Shown here: positions 12,058 through 23,689 of the stretch, one piece after another
Position numbering within the stretch: position 1 is the first letter of the stretch
How the letters are laid out: each line of letters starts with the position of its first letter
Source: Anniella stebbinsi
Taxonomy: Eukaryota; Chordata; Lepidosauria; Squamata; Anniellidae
Assembly (NCBI GenBank): GCA_029215795.1
Contig: JARDYH010000002.1
Location: 293,601,973-293,665,972 of the forward strand
DNA length: 64,000 bases
Direction of reading: 5' to 3'
The notes under the pieces: model-generated
Seen by the model: only the letters and a program-made list of their open reading frames with translations
Told to the model about the DNA's origin: nothing
Database searches by the model: none
Made by a program: the position numbers and the translations under genes

Positions 12058-12493
12058 GGGAGGACGCAGAAGCTAAGATTCGTTGAGAACAAACGACGTA
12101 TTCGGCTCTTGACATCCTATGTGATCTCGGATCAGAACCTGTGGACTGAACACCCGGCTGACTGTTGCTTTGGACTCTGGAAACCTGGTTTGACCTTCGG
12201 CTTCGACAACTGGACTGACAGAACTACTGGCATGACCCTGGTGATTGGTAATTGGATTTTCGAACTGCAAATAAAACCCTTTAAACAATTAAGGCCTGGC
12301 ATTTTTCCCAGACATTCTTAGATAAGGGAGTTGGCAGGCTTCCTAGATCAAGCGTAGTAAATACGACAGGTGATGACATCACCTGGCACGCTACCTAGGG
12401 GCAGGCCGCGAAGCCTGCTCGCAGTAGTGGCCAGCGGCGGAGGGTAGTGGACATCACCGGAATGTAAGTGGGGGCCCCTCCCCCCTCCCCCTG

Positions 12494-12582
12494 CTTACCT
12501 GCCCCCATTGTCTGCATCCATTGGCGGGCGCCCGCTGGTGCCCGCCAATGGGAGCGGCAGCAGGCACCAGTGGGCGCCCACC
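12494..12582. repeat. GC-rich palindromic module 4
   Basis: Opens with CTTACCTGCCCCC and contains the inverted pair CATTGGCGGGCGCCCGC and GTGCCCGCCAATGGG. It is related to module 1 by its GGCGCCCGC core. The right end grades into the GATC tract. Confidence 0.65.
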
Positions 12583-12715
12583 GATCCTCCAATCCATTCC
12601 GATCTGGATCGGGTCCTTTCCAGATCAGATCGGATTGGATCGGACGATCCAGCAGGGTGATCGGAAATCAGATAATTGTATCCGATTTCCCCTGGATCGG
12701 ATCTGGATTTAAAAT
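12583..12715. repeat. GATC-rich reiterated tract, copy 1
   Basis: Repeated GATCNGATC and GGATCGGA words in both polarities, e.g. CAGATCAGATCGGATTGGAT. The word content matches the tract at 16,351-16,504, but here it adjoins GC palindromes instead of a tandem array. The right end is cut by the L1 fragment. Confidence 0.75.
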
Positions 12716-13465
12716 TCACATTAAGTACTAGACTTAAAGAGAACTTTTACAAGATGATGTATAGATGGTGTATGTCTCCATCGAAATTAGCTAAAATGAA
12801 TAAGGGGGCCTCTGGAACTTGTTGGAAATGCGAAGAGAAAAAGGGAACCTTTTATCATGTATGGTGGACTTGCAAAAGAGCAAAAGCTTTCTGGATACAA
12901 ATTCATTCCCTGATGCAGAAGATATTAAAGATTAATATACAATTGAAACTGGAATACTTCCTTTTGGGGTTAATGGATGATGAGACAAGAAACAACTGTG
13001 GCACTTTAGCTTTAAATATGACAATGGCGGCAAGACTGTTATATGTACAAAACTGGAAAGACACAATGATACCTACAATGGATGAATGGATTTTGAAACT
13101 ATTGGAGATGGCAGAGATGGCGAAACTTACGTCAATAATCAGAGAAAAGTCAACAGCCAGATTTAGAACTGAATGGAAACCCCTTATAGATTATGTGAAG
13201 GGGCAAGAGAAAAATGATTTGTTCATCTGTGGATTCAATGGATAAGAAAGGGTTAAAATAGAGAGAGAGGAAAATGTGGAATGCATATAGCATAGTTATA
13301 CAGTTTAGTGATAAGAAAATTTGATTATATGCCTTTGCTGGGGAGAAGAGCAGAACCCACTGTAAATCTGTTGATTATCCTCTTTTAGTGTGTTGTTTCT
13401 GATGTTTTATGTATGGTGTGTGTTTTAATTGTTTTTTATTTGTGAAGACAGAATAAAAAAATTGA
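12716..13465 (+). mobile_element. 5'-truncated L1 LINE (ORF2 C-terminus plus 3' UTR)
   Basis: The open frame to the stop at 13,245 encodes the C-terminal end of an L1 ORF2 protein. The CWKC, then HVWWTC arrangement is the cysteine-rich segment found at the L1 ORF2 C-terminus, followed by FWIQIHSLMQKI and a Trp-rich end. Reverse transcriptase and endonuclease are absent. About 220 bp of 3' untranslated sequence follows, ending in AATAAAAAAATTG. The coding part has no internal stop, which suggests a young insertion. A target duplication could not be delimited. Confidence 0.85.
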
Positions 13466-14162
13466 ACTCTAAACTGATAGCCTATGCACTTCTGGGTCTG
13501 TTTGCATAAAACCTCTAACCCTCATCATTAAAACTGGTTAATAAACATGCATCAACGCTACAGCAACTGTTTTTATTTCATATCTTAGTGGAGCTAAGTG
13601 AAAAATCTAATTAGACATTATATTAAGAAACACCAGGATGTTCTTTAATTAACATGCAGCTTTCAATAAATCCTTATTTAATTTAAGAACTAGGGTAAAA
13701 ACCATTTGTCATTCTTTGACTAATGACATAAATCTGTCAATTATTTATTATATGAAATATGGGGCTTATGATGTACACCAGAAAACTGATAATTTGCACG
13801 AGTTCTACTTAACCCCCTTTCTATAGAGGGTTTATTCCCCCATGATCATATACACAAAATTGTGGGAATAAACATTGCTGTTAAATAATTATACAGACTT
13901 TTGTTTAAAAGCAGGGAAAAGAGAGATAAGAAAGAGAGGGGAAAAGAATACTTGATTATCCTAAAAACTAAAAATGCCTTCCCAGTGCAAGTCCAACAGG
14001 ATCAGTCTTTTTTTTCCTGATGTACAAATGGGTATCAAGCCCTGCTATAACTCAGCAGAAAATTTCAGTGTGCCCAGAAGGAAGCAGATGATTTATTGCT
14101 GTTGTGGACTAGCCCTTAAAATTCACCAGTATTATGAAATGGTTAGGCATCTCTATAAGACT
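13466..14162. other. No gene recognised
   Basis: AT-rich unique sequence; nothing supportable. Confidence 0.5.
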
Positions 14163-14350
14163 TTTTAAAATAATAATAATAATAATAATAATTATTATTA
14201 TTATTATTTATTTCTTACCCGCCTCTCCGTTTGGATCGAGGCGGTGAACAACAATGTAATAAAATACATAAAACTGATTAAAACATGACACACATTATTA
14301 AAACTGCATTCAAACATCCTAAAACATCCTAAAAACATCCTAAAGATTTG
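14163..14350 (-). mobile_element. LINE 3' tail with AAT/ATT palindromic microsatellite
   Basis: (AAT)n runs directly into (ATT)n at 14,169-14,212, then TTCTTACCCGCCTCTCCGTT and GATCGAGGCGG follow: the inverted GC-rich pair seen at squamate LINE ends, here on the minus strand. An A-rich untranslated block continues to about 14,345. Confidence 0.65.
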
Positions 14351-15554
14351 GTGCAATGTGTAAATTTATTAGAACTGGTCAATTTGGGGTGAGGAATCCT
14401 GTATCCAATTGGGATGCAAGCAGCATGTGACAGAGGCACCCATTTTGGCAATCACTTGCAGGAGCTGGTCCTTCAAGCACCTGTTGACTCCCTTTCCTTT
14501 GTGTGCTGCTTGCACTCCAACTTGGATGTGCGTGATGTCCAAAGGAGATGCCCGGCTTGGCCAGCACTTGCAGAACCAGCTCCTGCAAGCAACAGCCAAG
14601 TCCTTTTCTCCATGTAGAAAGAAGCATAGAGCTCCATGTCCTTCTCTGCATGGAGGAAGAAAAAATAGGTGGGGCCTGATGATGTCAGGTAAGGGGATGG
14701 CTTTGATGTCATCTGGCATGCCAACTTGGTGGTAATGGGGCAATTTGGCCCCTGACCAAAAGAGGTGTCCTACCCCTGTTGTATATGCTTCATAGTTTTA
14801 TCTTTAATAATGTGTTTCACCCATTTATCCAGAAGAGATATTAAGCTAACCAGCAGGTAAATTCCTGGAATCCTTGTTAAACATTGGTATTACATTGTCC
14901 ACTTTCCAGTCCTCAGGTATGGAAGCCGATCCTCAGCAAAGTTACATATTATTGTTGGAAAATCAGCAATTTCATATTTGAGTTCTTTAAGATGAGACAA
15001 CACAGGTTAGGGCTTCGAAGCAGCAGGAATAGGGAAGAGAAGGGGCAGAAGATGAGCAACAGTAGCTCTGAATAGTTGATTGCCTAGTGATCCTTCCTAA
15101 CTAAAGGCTGCTTCCTGCTTTACCTTTGCCTGTCTTCAGGTAGATTTATGCTAATGGAATGTCTCTTCTTAGTACCTTGATTTGATCGGCACTTTAGTCT
15201 TATTCAGATTAATGTGTTTATTCAGTGGTCTGAATTAAAGCTAACTAAACTTTGCTATTTTCTTTCCCTGAAATAAATCTCTCTCACACTCTCTCCCCAG
15301 TAGAAAGTGATTAAGAACATCAGAATCATGAATCCCTTTGAAGACATAAAATAGATACCATACGCACACTAAATGAGTCTGCATTGCAATGTGTATGACG
15401 GGGACACAGCTTTTGAAATTGTAGTTTACCATGCTTAGTGTGTTGGACATTGTTGATGCTCCCAGTTTTGACAGATAAAAAAGGGAGGGGGAGGCGGGGG
15501 AGGGGGGGTGCAATTGACAGCCCAAGCCTCTGTGGAAAAACTTTTATAACTTTT
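14351..15554. other. No gene recognised
   Basis: Overlapping frames on both strands at 14,369-14,743 reflect a local inverted repeat (GCAGGAGCTGGTCC at 14,459 versus GAACCAGCTCCTGC at 14,573) rather than a gene. The remainder looks unique. Confidence 0.45.
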
Positions 15555-16345
15555 AATCTAAAAAATTCGTAGCCACCAAATGCCTGGACCTAACTCTCTG
15601 AAATTTCTGACAGACAACTACCCCTAATCCATCTACAAAGTGAGCAACTTTCAAACTTCTAACTTTTAAAATAAAAAAAGTTATAGGCATTTCTTTCCTC
15701 ATTGTTTCAAAAATTAATTGCTACACAAGGCAAGCACCTATGTTTCTGAAATTTCACACACATATCAAGCCAAGTGTTACCTGTAATGTGCCCAAGTTTC
15801 CTGTTTGTATCTTTAAAAATAAAAAAAAATGGGAGGCATAACTGTATTTACCCCACTACTACCCATTTTTCTAAAATTAATTGCCACACCAGGCAAGCAC
15901 CTATGTTTCTGAAATTTCACACACATATCAAGCCAAGTGTTACCTGTAATGTGCCCAAGTTTCCTGTTTGTATCTTTAAAAATAAAAAATGGGAGGCATA
16001 ACTGTATTTACCCCACTACTACCCATTTTTCTAAAATTAATTGCCACACCATGCAAGCACCTACGTTTCTGAAATTTCACACACATAGGTCCCAAGGTAC
16101 CACCTACAATGTGGCAAAGTTTCATGTGTGTAACTTTAAAAATGACAAAGTTATAGGCATTCCTGGTTATTTATTAAAAAATTAATTGCCACAAACTGCA
16201 TGCACCAATCGTTCTGAAATTTCTCACAGATAACTATCCCTAACCAGTCTACAATGTGCCCAAGTTTCATCCTTCTATCTTTAAAAATGAAAAAGTTATA
16301 GGCATTTTTGTAAAACAATACTTTGCTATGGGAAAAAGCATTCAA
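15555..16345 (-). repeat. Tandem array of five ~145-163 bp units (composite element 1 body)
   Basis: Units start about 15,555, 15,709, 15,872, 16,033 and 16,176. Landmarks recur in each: AAAATTAATTGCCACA, TTCTGAAATTTC, AATGTGCCCAAGTTTC, ATCTTTAAAAAT, and usually GTTATAGGCAT. The two units at 15,709-16,032 are almost identical, so the array has grown recently by unequal exchange. Reversed, the units align with the array at 24.48-25.09 kb. The minus orientation places the array downstream of the head at 16,504. Confidence 0.85.
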
Positions 16346-16350
16346 AATGG

Positions 16351-16504
16351 CGTCCGATCCGCCGATCCGATCCGGATCGGACCTCGGCGGATCGGATCGG
16401 ACCGGATCGGAGGGTTGGTCGGATCAGATCAGATCGGATTTTTCCGATTTTGGGGCGGATCAGATTCGGATCGTGGATCGGATCCGATCCGATGCACACC
16501 CCTA
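16351..16504 (-). mobile_element. GATC-rich head of composite element 1
   Basis: There are 15 GATC words in about 155 bp, arranged as overlapping CCGATCCGATCC and GGATCGGATCGG. The reverse complement begins TAGGGGTGTGCATCGGATC, like the head at 51,826. It adjoins the tandem body at 15.55-16.35 kb and is interpreted as one end of the same composite element. Confidence 0.7.
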
Positions 16505-16509
16505 CTAAT

Positions 16510-18269
16510 TTATTCTGCAGAAACAAATATTGCTACTCATTGAGCATATTTATTGCAGATAGTAAAATGCATTAATAGTATTCAATATATCTAGACAATA
16601 GGGTATCACTCTTGTTTTTCCTCACAGGCACGCTATCAAACACATGCTAAACCAATTAAGATAAGACTCACGAAATCAAGAAGATCAGAGAAGATATTGC
16701 AAGATTAAGACTTAAATCATTAATAAGATCTCTTCCAAGAGGCCAAAAGCTAAATTGTCTTGGCATAAAAATGAATGAGGTGTCCCCCCAGAGAAAATCT
16801 TTCATGCAACAGGATTTCCATTCTAGACAACTGCCCTCTGGAAGGGGGAAATATAATTTCTGTGGGAGACAATGTCTGTATCGAATATAGCACAGGAGAT
16901 CCAGAACAGCAGCCCCATTTTCATCTCAATGATACACATATCAAACCATAAACAATTAAAACCATACAAGCCACTAAAGATGGGGTGGGTGTTTGAAAGG
17001 GAGCATGCTCAAAAACGTGAGCTCGCTATTCAAATAGAGCATCTCTTGTTTAAAATAAGCCCAGCTTCCCCTCCTTGAGTTGGCCCTTACTCAAATTCGG
17101 GCTCACACCCCATCTTTGCTCTCCCTGCCAGTCTCTCTTCCCAAAGGGAAAAATAAAAGCCTTACCTTAAAGAAGAGGTGACAGTCAGTAGAGTATTCAC
17201 ATTGACACAGGATGTCTTCTTAGCAGCAGATGAGGCACCCAAAACTTTTCCTGACATGCATAATGGGTCTTGACTACAACCCTCATGATCCTTAGCAGGA
17301 AATGACAGTAAGAGGTCTATGTGTCATTTTTTAAATTTATTTTAAAAAGAACAGTCCCACTATCTGAAGGGCTACCTGAGGACTGTCCTCTATTTTGAAG
17401 GTGTCCTGTATCCTGTCCAATTCCACTTTAAAAATAAAGAACTATAAAGGAGAGCCAGGACTTCATGTTGCCCCTCAACAGCACCTGGACACAGGTTTGC
17501 CCAAAACATTTTGCTGCCCAAGGCAAAGAATAAGATGGCGTGCACACACACACCATTCCATGTACAAAAGCCAACTGAACTGGCAGTTGAATCTTTCTTT
17601 AATGGTAGGGATGGGATAGCATCCTCCATTGCACCTGAAGGCTGCAGGCTAGTTTAGGGCCCACAGGGTAGGCTGTGGGGCACACAGCCCTCTTTTGCTG
17701 CCACCTCCCTGCATCTGCTGCCTGAGGTGATTGCTTCACTTTGCCTAATGATAGGGCCAGCTCTGCCTGGATAGCAGACTGAACAAGGCACACAGGCCTC
17801 AGTCTTTTACACTATGGTGAGATATACTGTCTATCTATATAAATTTTAATAATAATTTGTAAATTTGCATCTATACCTATACGTTAATATATGCAAATGG
17901 TGTCTTCTTTTTTTGAAGAGTCACAAATGGTCCCCTAGAGAGGTTCCAAGGGGCCGTCCCTTGGTAAGAAATAATGCATTCAGTCATTTCCTGTCAAGGG
18001 CCATGGGGTTTATAGACAAAATCCTTAAACTCTGGTGGCAAATGATGCCACCAAAGGGTGGAACACTCAAGGCAGTCATTACTCAGGAAAAATGCAGGTC
18101 TCCTTTCCACTGAAGGGCCTAGTACAGTGGCAAGGATATGCCTGGACATGTGATTCCTGCTCCATGGACTGCATTAACCCTGATGGCCGAAAATATAAGC
18201 CCTCTGTGAGTCCTAGATGTACACAGGAAGTGTTTGGCTGGGAATGGGACCACACGCACTCATGTTTCA
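16510..18269. other. No gene recognised
   Basis: Unique-looking sequence with short open frames only; no motif recognised. Confidence 0.5.
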
Positions 18270-18468
18270 TAGGAAACTAGTAATGATGGCTATATGTTAC
18301 CTCCATTTTCAGAGGCAGTATGCCTCTAAATACCAGTAGCTGGGAAGGGTACTGTTGCACTCATATCCTGCTTGTGAACTTCCCATTAGGGCATCTGCTT
18401 GGTGTCTGTGGGAATAGAAAGCTTGACTAGATAAGACTTTGGTCTAATTCAACACAGTTCTTATGTTT
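18270..18468 (+). mobile_element. CR1-like LINE/SINE 3' fragment
   Basis: The series GCTATATGTTACCTCCATTT, CAGAGGCAGTATGCCTCT, CTGTTGCACTCATATCCTGC, TGACTAGATAAGACTTTGGT and the end TTCTTATGTTT follow the landmark order of a very abundant squamate CR1-type tail. Non-coding here. Confidence 0.65.
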
Positions 18469-20439
18469 CATGAGGGTCAAAATGTTTGTGAACCCCTGAG
18501 AGCAGGTCTGCATTGAGATATCTCTCATTAACTTTATATTTGGTAGGTTAAAGGGCACAGCATTGAAAAGTATTTTTTTTTAAAAGGGGGAGACACTTTA
18601 GTTTTGACTGTAAATATATGGTTTTAATTTTCATTTATGATATATAACCATTTTGATTATACTTACTAGCAAACTCCTTAGCCACATAGTGAATGGTGCA
18701 TGGTACATAGATTATGAATTAAACAGAGATCTGTCCAGATGGAAAAGTAAGATGTCCTTCACTTTGATTTACTTGGAAGCTTTTGACTTTGAAAGCGTTG
18801 CATGCGCATCAATCATTCATTTTGAAGCTATTCTCTCTTTCCAAGCTCATTTTTAAATATAAAATGACAAGATGACAGCAATAACTCTCGTGAGGTCCTC
18901 TCTTCAGGTGACTGATGCGAAATCATTTGTATGGATTTTTGTTAGCACTGTGGATTCTTAGATATTATTTACTTGAAACAAGCAAACCCAGTGATATAGC
19001 GGAGTCAGGGCTCACAGAGATGAAGCACGGGCATTAGTAGTAGTAGTAGTAGTAGTAGTAAGCTGACATCATCTCACCCCCCCACCCCCTGCTCCATCTG
19101 AGTTTAGCTGCAATCCTCACAGTAGCTGGGTGGGGGGAAGGGGGTTTCTCAGCAACAAAATGTTGTTCCTTGTAATGTTAAGCATCTTGGGGTGACTTGG
19201 GATTCAATGGGCAATTAGGACGCATGAGCTTTACAAAAGACCTGCTCCTGATGGAGATGAGGACTGCTAGAATAGGTTGTAAATGTGGATCAACACAGCA
19301 GCATGAATATTTGGACTCTCCTTGGTTGGTGGCGGGTGGAGTTTGATGGTCATGATGAGTGCCGCACTTCAAAATTTGCTACTCCACACCTGAGCAACCC
19401 TGACCTGCAGCTTCATGGCTCTTGCCACTTACTCCTGTTTACTGCCCCCTATCCATTGCTAAAGAGTCCCTTGGCTGCCATCACAGTAGTTTACTGTTGT
19501 TCTTACTCCCAAGCTCTGCTACTGCTGCTATTACTATAAGCTAATATAATTTTCATTTCAATATGTACTAGGTGAAGAAGTGCATATGTAAAAGCAGCTG
19601 TAATGTGCAAAGCTGAAAATACCCTGAAATACCCCTTACGCTGCCGTATTTGGGTTTGCATGATATAAACTTTACACATACATGTAAATATAAAATAAAA
19701 AAGAGTGGCAATCAAGCAATAGTAATAACTGGGTGATAAGTGAGCAGGGCAGCCAATGGCTCTAAATTTGCTTTCCTGGACATTTTTTTACTTCAGAGCC
19801 AAGATCTAAAGCTTTAGATTCTACATTTCTTTGCAGCATTCCATTATACACAAGATAGCACTAAAAGCACACATTCCATGTCATTAAATGTTGGATGAGG
19901 GTTTCACTTTAAGAACAAGAACAAGAGTTTTAGAAGCTATAGTATTAGTAGATTAGCCTGTTCCCTGGATTTTTAAACCATTGACATTGACCAGATTCAG
20001 ACAACACACTGCAGCTTGTCTTTGGTTATTTAACAGACCATGAATTTTGCAAGGATTGCTTAACCCTTGCATAATCCACTCTCAAATAACCCACAGTAAC
20101 ACAACTTGAATGGGGATTGCATATTCAAAATGGTGGCCATGCCGCATCCCCACCCCCATGGTAGGCTATTGTTTCATGCAAACAGACCCATTGCCAATAA
20201 TAATGATTATGGTATCAATTACAGCAGGTGGAATGAGTCTTCCAGGAGATGAACACATGAATGGAATGGGGATATTCTCAACTCTTGTTTTCTGGTGATG
20301 GCTACATATTCCAGGTTCAAGGGCCAAACTAACTGCAATGTCATTCATGCAATTGACAATTGTGTGTACGGCTGTTTTTGGAGGCAGACAAAAAATTTCT
20401 TATTCAGGCAGGCCTTTGGTGAGTAATGTGGATCTCCAT
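18469..20439. other. No gene recognised; a TAG microsatellite
   Basis: A TAG repeat lies at 19,033-19,061. A possible MITE scrap (CAGATTCAGACAACACACTG) is at about 19,992. Otherwise unique. Confidence 0.5.
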
Positions 20440-20625
20440 CTATGTTAAGATTTTTAAAATTTAATACGTATCTTAAAGGTGAAATGTTTTAATCTTTAAA
20501 TCTATTTAATTATATTTTTAACTTTTGTATATTTCTATTTTTAACTTTTAACTGTACATGTTTTAAGTTTGTAAAGCTGCCTTGATGCCCAGTATTGGGC
20601 AAAAGGCGGGATACAAACAAAGATG

Positions 20626-20659
<34 letters not shown>

Positions 20660-20660
20660 T
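20440..20660 (+). mobile_element. LINE 3' tail ending in an AAT microsatellite
   Basis: A T-rich untranslated stretch leads to GTAAAGCTGCCTTGATGCCC, AGTATTGGGCAAAAGGCGGG and ATACAAACAAAG, followed by (AAT)n to 20,659. This is the plus-strand form of the tail that appears reversed at 33.6 kb (CTCAATACTGGGACTCAAGG). Confidence 0.7.
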
Positions 20661-20908
20661 AAAAGTAAATTGCAGGCATGCAGGGGACAATCTAGACTGG
20701 GATCCTGGTGTGGAGGGTAGTGGGGCTTCACCTTTTGCTGTGGATCAAGGCCAGATCAGGGGCTCTAGGCATGCTATTTGCATTGCAAAAAAAAGAGAAA
20801 AAAGAAGGGGCACCCATTGAAGTGAATGGGAGCTTTTTTCACAATGTGAATAGCAGGCATAGCCCCCACCCCCAATCCAGATTGGGACTGCAGTAGGAGA
20901 CAAAGAGC

Positions 20909-21236
20909 ATCATCAGACAAGTGTTTTATCACATGCTCATTGTTTTTTAAAGGTCCTTTTGACAATGACATCGGCCTCCCACTCATCTCCCGCTCCTTCT
21001 CGTCTTCTTTCCACAACAAATAAGACCCCAGTAAATCCGATTTTTTTTTTAAAGAGAAATGTGCCATTATTTCCTCCTGTGTGCAGGAAAAGCAGTGTGA
21101 TAACAACACCCACTGACTGGGCTGTGTGTCATTGTTTACTTCCTCTTTCTTCCCCCATGTGAAGGAAGAGGAAGTACCATGGGACAGAAGCGGGGAGAAA
21201 GCAACAATAAGGAAACACAATTTCCCCCTGTCTGAT
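20909..21236 (-). mobile_element. MITE-like repeat, GGGGGAAAT family copy 2 (inverted)
   Basis: The minus strand begins ATCAGACAGGGGGAAATTGT and ends near GACAATGTCATTG-type sequence (reverse of 20,950-20,975). It contains a GGAAGTAAACAATGA block also present at 51,675. Related to 6,418-6,739 and 51,581-51,823. Confidence 0.6.
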
Positions 21237-21237
21237 T

Positions 21238-21715
21238 TATTTATTTATTTATTTATTTATTTATTGCATTTTGATACCGCCCTATAGCCGAAGCTCTTTG
21301 GACGGTTCACAAAAATTAAAACCATGAAATAATTTTAAAAATATAAACAAGCCACAATCTAAAAACACAAAATAACATACAATATAAAAACACAACCAGA
21401 ATAAAACCAAGCAGCAGGGATTAATACAGATTAAAATACAAATTTAAAACAGCAAGGATTAAAATTGAGTTAATTTAACTGTTAAAATAGTGGGAGAATA
21501 AAAAGGTCTTCACCTGGCGACGAAAAGAGTGCAAAGGAGGCGCCAGGCGAACCTCTCTGGGGAGCTCATTCCACGGCCGGGGTGCCACAGCGGAGAAAGC
21601 CCTCCTCCTAGTGGCCAACTGCCTCACTTCCTTTGGCAGGGGCTCATGGAGAAGGACCCCTGTAGATGATCTTAGGGTCCGGGTATGTACATATGGGAGG
21701 AGGCTCAAAGGTTAC
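21238..21715 (-). mobile_element. L2/CR1-type LINE 3' end with ORF remnant
   Basis: A reversed (TTTA)n tail, the ACCGCCCTATAGCCGAAGCT end, an A-rich untranslated block, then the C-terminus of the LINE reverse transcriptase on the minus strand (to 21,708). The peptide contains RRAFSAVAPRPWNELPREVR and SFRRQVKTFLF, the conserved C-terminal pattern of L2/CR1-clade LINEs. The open frame is short and truncated upstream. Confidence 0.85.
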
Positions 21716-23039
21716 TCATATGGGAGGAGGCTTAAAGGTTACTCAAAGGTTAAAGCTCCCCTATCAACCTCCCTGCTCCTGCAATTTACTCTTTAAAAGC
21801 ACAGTTGCTAATTGCATGGATCGTGACTCGCCTAGTTTGACCCTCCTACTCTCAATATCTATACTTCTTGAATTTATGAAATGATTAATCACTGTATATT
21901 CTCCTAAATCATTATTTAATCATTCCCAGCAATAGCTAAAACCAATCATGAACAGAACGGAAGCCTGTACTATATTCTTAGAATGTTTTAAGTATGTTGG
22001 CATGTGATGCATGCCAACCCTTCTCTTTGTCTTATCTCTCTAGTCCAGTTATGAGTTATGGAAATGAGGCATGAAGTCTACGTTTTTCTTTGCAAGATAG
22101 TTTGAAGATCTTATGGTTGAAAGGTGGGATCAAAATATTTTAAATAAGTAAGTTAGTAAGTTATCCCCAGGATCTCTTTTCCCCTATCTGTGTGCAAGAT
22201 TAGATCCTTCATGTTTTGCATGGACTCTTGGGAATTATAAATATTTTTCCATCTCTGATGGAGGAGAGAGGAGGGAAGAGCAAGATGAGGTAACAGAAAA
22301 GATTAGGAAGTGGGGAAATGCCAACCACATTGATCTCATTCTGGGTTCAGTTCAAAGAAACTAATATGAAACAGGCAAAAAAAAGTTGCATTTCTATACA
22401 CATTATTGCTGACTCATTTAGCAATGTTCCCAATGCCCTGTCCAATATTAGAGAGCAGCATAAACTCAACAATAAATCCGCCTTCCCTTAGGCCAAAAAT
22501 AATAAGATTTAGGAATCTGCTTACCTGCGGAAGGTGAGGATTCGCTACCCTTGTAGAAAATACATCGCTGATACAGTTATGGTAATCAACCAAAGAGACA
22601 GGCCAAAGGAGAGGCACTAAATTAATGGTGTTATTTGCACTTAGATTAAAGTGACAAAAATATTGCCACAGTGTACATATCAGTGCTGGATCTCTCATTG
22701 GAATTATTTTGAAAGTCGTTGCAACATAATCATTGATTTTGTGATTTCAGAAGTCATGCTCCATGCATTTAGCTTTGTACGATGTTTGCTCCATTATAAT
22801 TACTATTCCCATTAGGAAGAGAGTGAATATCATTTTCAAAATATAAAGCAGGAATTCAAAAATAAAACCACTGTAGACTCTTATGTAGAGCCCATTCCCA
22901 ACTTTCTGTCACACACTCTAGCATGACCAAGGAACAGAAACAAACATGAATATGCAGCTAACTTGCATGCAGAATGTCCCAGGTTCAATCCTTGGCATCT
23001 CCACGACAAATAGATAGATATTTTGTAACTTGTTTCTTT
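21716..23039. other. No gene recognised
   Basis: A duplicated ACTCATATGGGAGGAGGCTT-type segment of about 30 bp sits at 21,690-21,742. The rest looks unique. Confidence 0.5.
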
Positions 23040-23089
23040 ATTATTTATTTGATACATGTATATCTCACCTTTCCTCTTATGAGCTCAAG

Positions 23090-23200
23090 GTGGTGTACAT
23101 GATAGTCCTCCTCTCCATTTTATATCCTCACAACAACCCTGAGGTAGGTTAGGCTGAGTGTCATTGACTGGCCCAAAGTCATACCGGGTGCAGTCCTATG
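23090..23200 (+). mobile_element. MIR/CORE-SINE-like fragment 2
   Basis: Landmarks CCTCACAACAACCCTGAGGT, AGGTTAGGCTGAGTG and ACTGGCCCAAAGTCAT match the SINE core also seen at 5.7 kb. Confidence 0.6.
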
Positions 23201-23275
23201 CATGTTTAGACAGAAAGGAACACCTACAACTCCCAGCATTCTCTAGCCACCATGGGCCAGCCCTGATCCTATAGG

Positions 23276-23385
23276 TCAGCCTTCCTCAACCTGGAGTCCT
23301 TCAGATGTGTTGGACTCTAGGGCTGGAACGTGCTGGGAGTTCTAGTCCAAAATATATAGAGGGCAACAGGTTGGGGAAAGCTGCT
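23276..23385. mobile_element. Short palindromic MITE
   Basis: CAGCCTTCCTCAACCTGGAG at the left and CAACAGGTTGGGGAAAGCTG at the right are inverted complements. The interior also mirrors itself (TGTTGGACTCTAG versus TTCTAGTCCAA). Confidence 0.6.
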
Positions 23386-23689
23386 ATAGGTCTTCCTCCC
23401 ATGTTCATACTGCCAAATGTAATGACAGGCCATTATCTGGTATAATGCAACATGCATTATTGCAAAAAAGTGTATGTCAGTTGGTTGCCTACATAACAGA
23501 TTATAAGTATACATTCATAATAAAATTATTATTCCAGGAGTGGCAGATAACTTTGGCCAGCCTGGCTGTGAAAGCCACCCAAATGAATATTTCTGGCATT
23601 AATATTTTTGGGAATGGCAATGAAGAAGCATGCCATGTGAGAGGAGCATCCCGGGATCTCTTGCAAGATCAAAAAGGATACTCAGACTT

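Larger units (their letters stand above)
11705..12368 (+). mobile_element. Solo LTR of a retrotransposon (Ty3/gypsy-like guess)
   Basis: The ends are TGTCATGAGG and AATACGACA, giving TGTC...GACA inverted termini, and the 5-bp duplication GGTGA flanks it at 11,700-11,704 and 12,369-12,373. It carries a TATA-like box (GTATATAAGG, about 12,048-12,057) and an AATAAA signal (about 12,269), as expected of an LTR promoter and poly(A) site. No second LTR or internal region is present, so it is a solo LTR formed by LTR-LTR recombination. A five-base duplication fits gypsy elements and some retroviruses; the superfamily is inference. Confidence 0.85.
11615..12469. repeat. GC-rich palindromic module 3, split by a solo LTR
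   Basis: The left half (11,615-11,704) and right half (12,369-12,469) together make a module like module 2, with the LTR inserted close to the palindrome centre. The right half begins GGTGATGACATCACCTGG, so the target included the central palindrome. Confidence 0.8.

Noticed and set aside
15555..16345. CRISPR-like array
   Set aside because: Units are long, contiguous and without distinct spacers, in a vertebrate genome; it is an ordinary tandem repeat.
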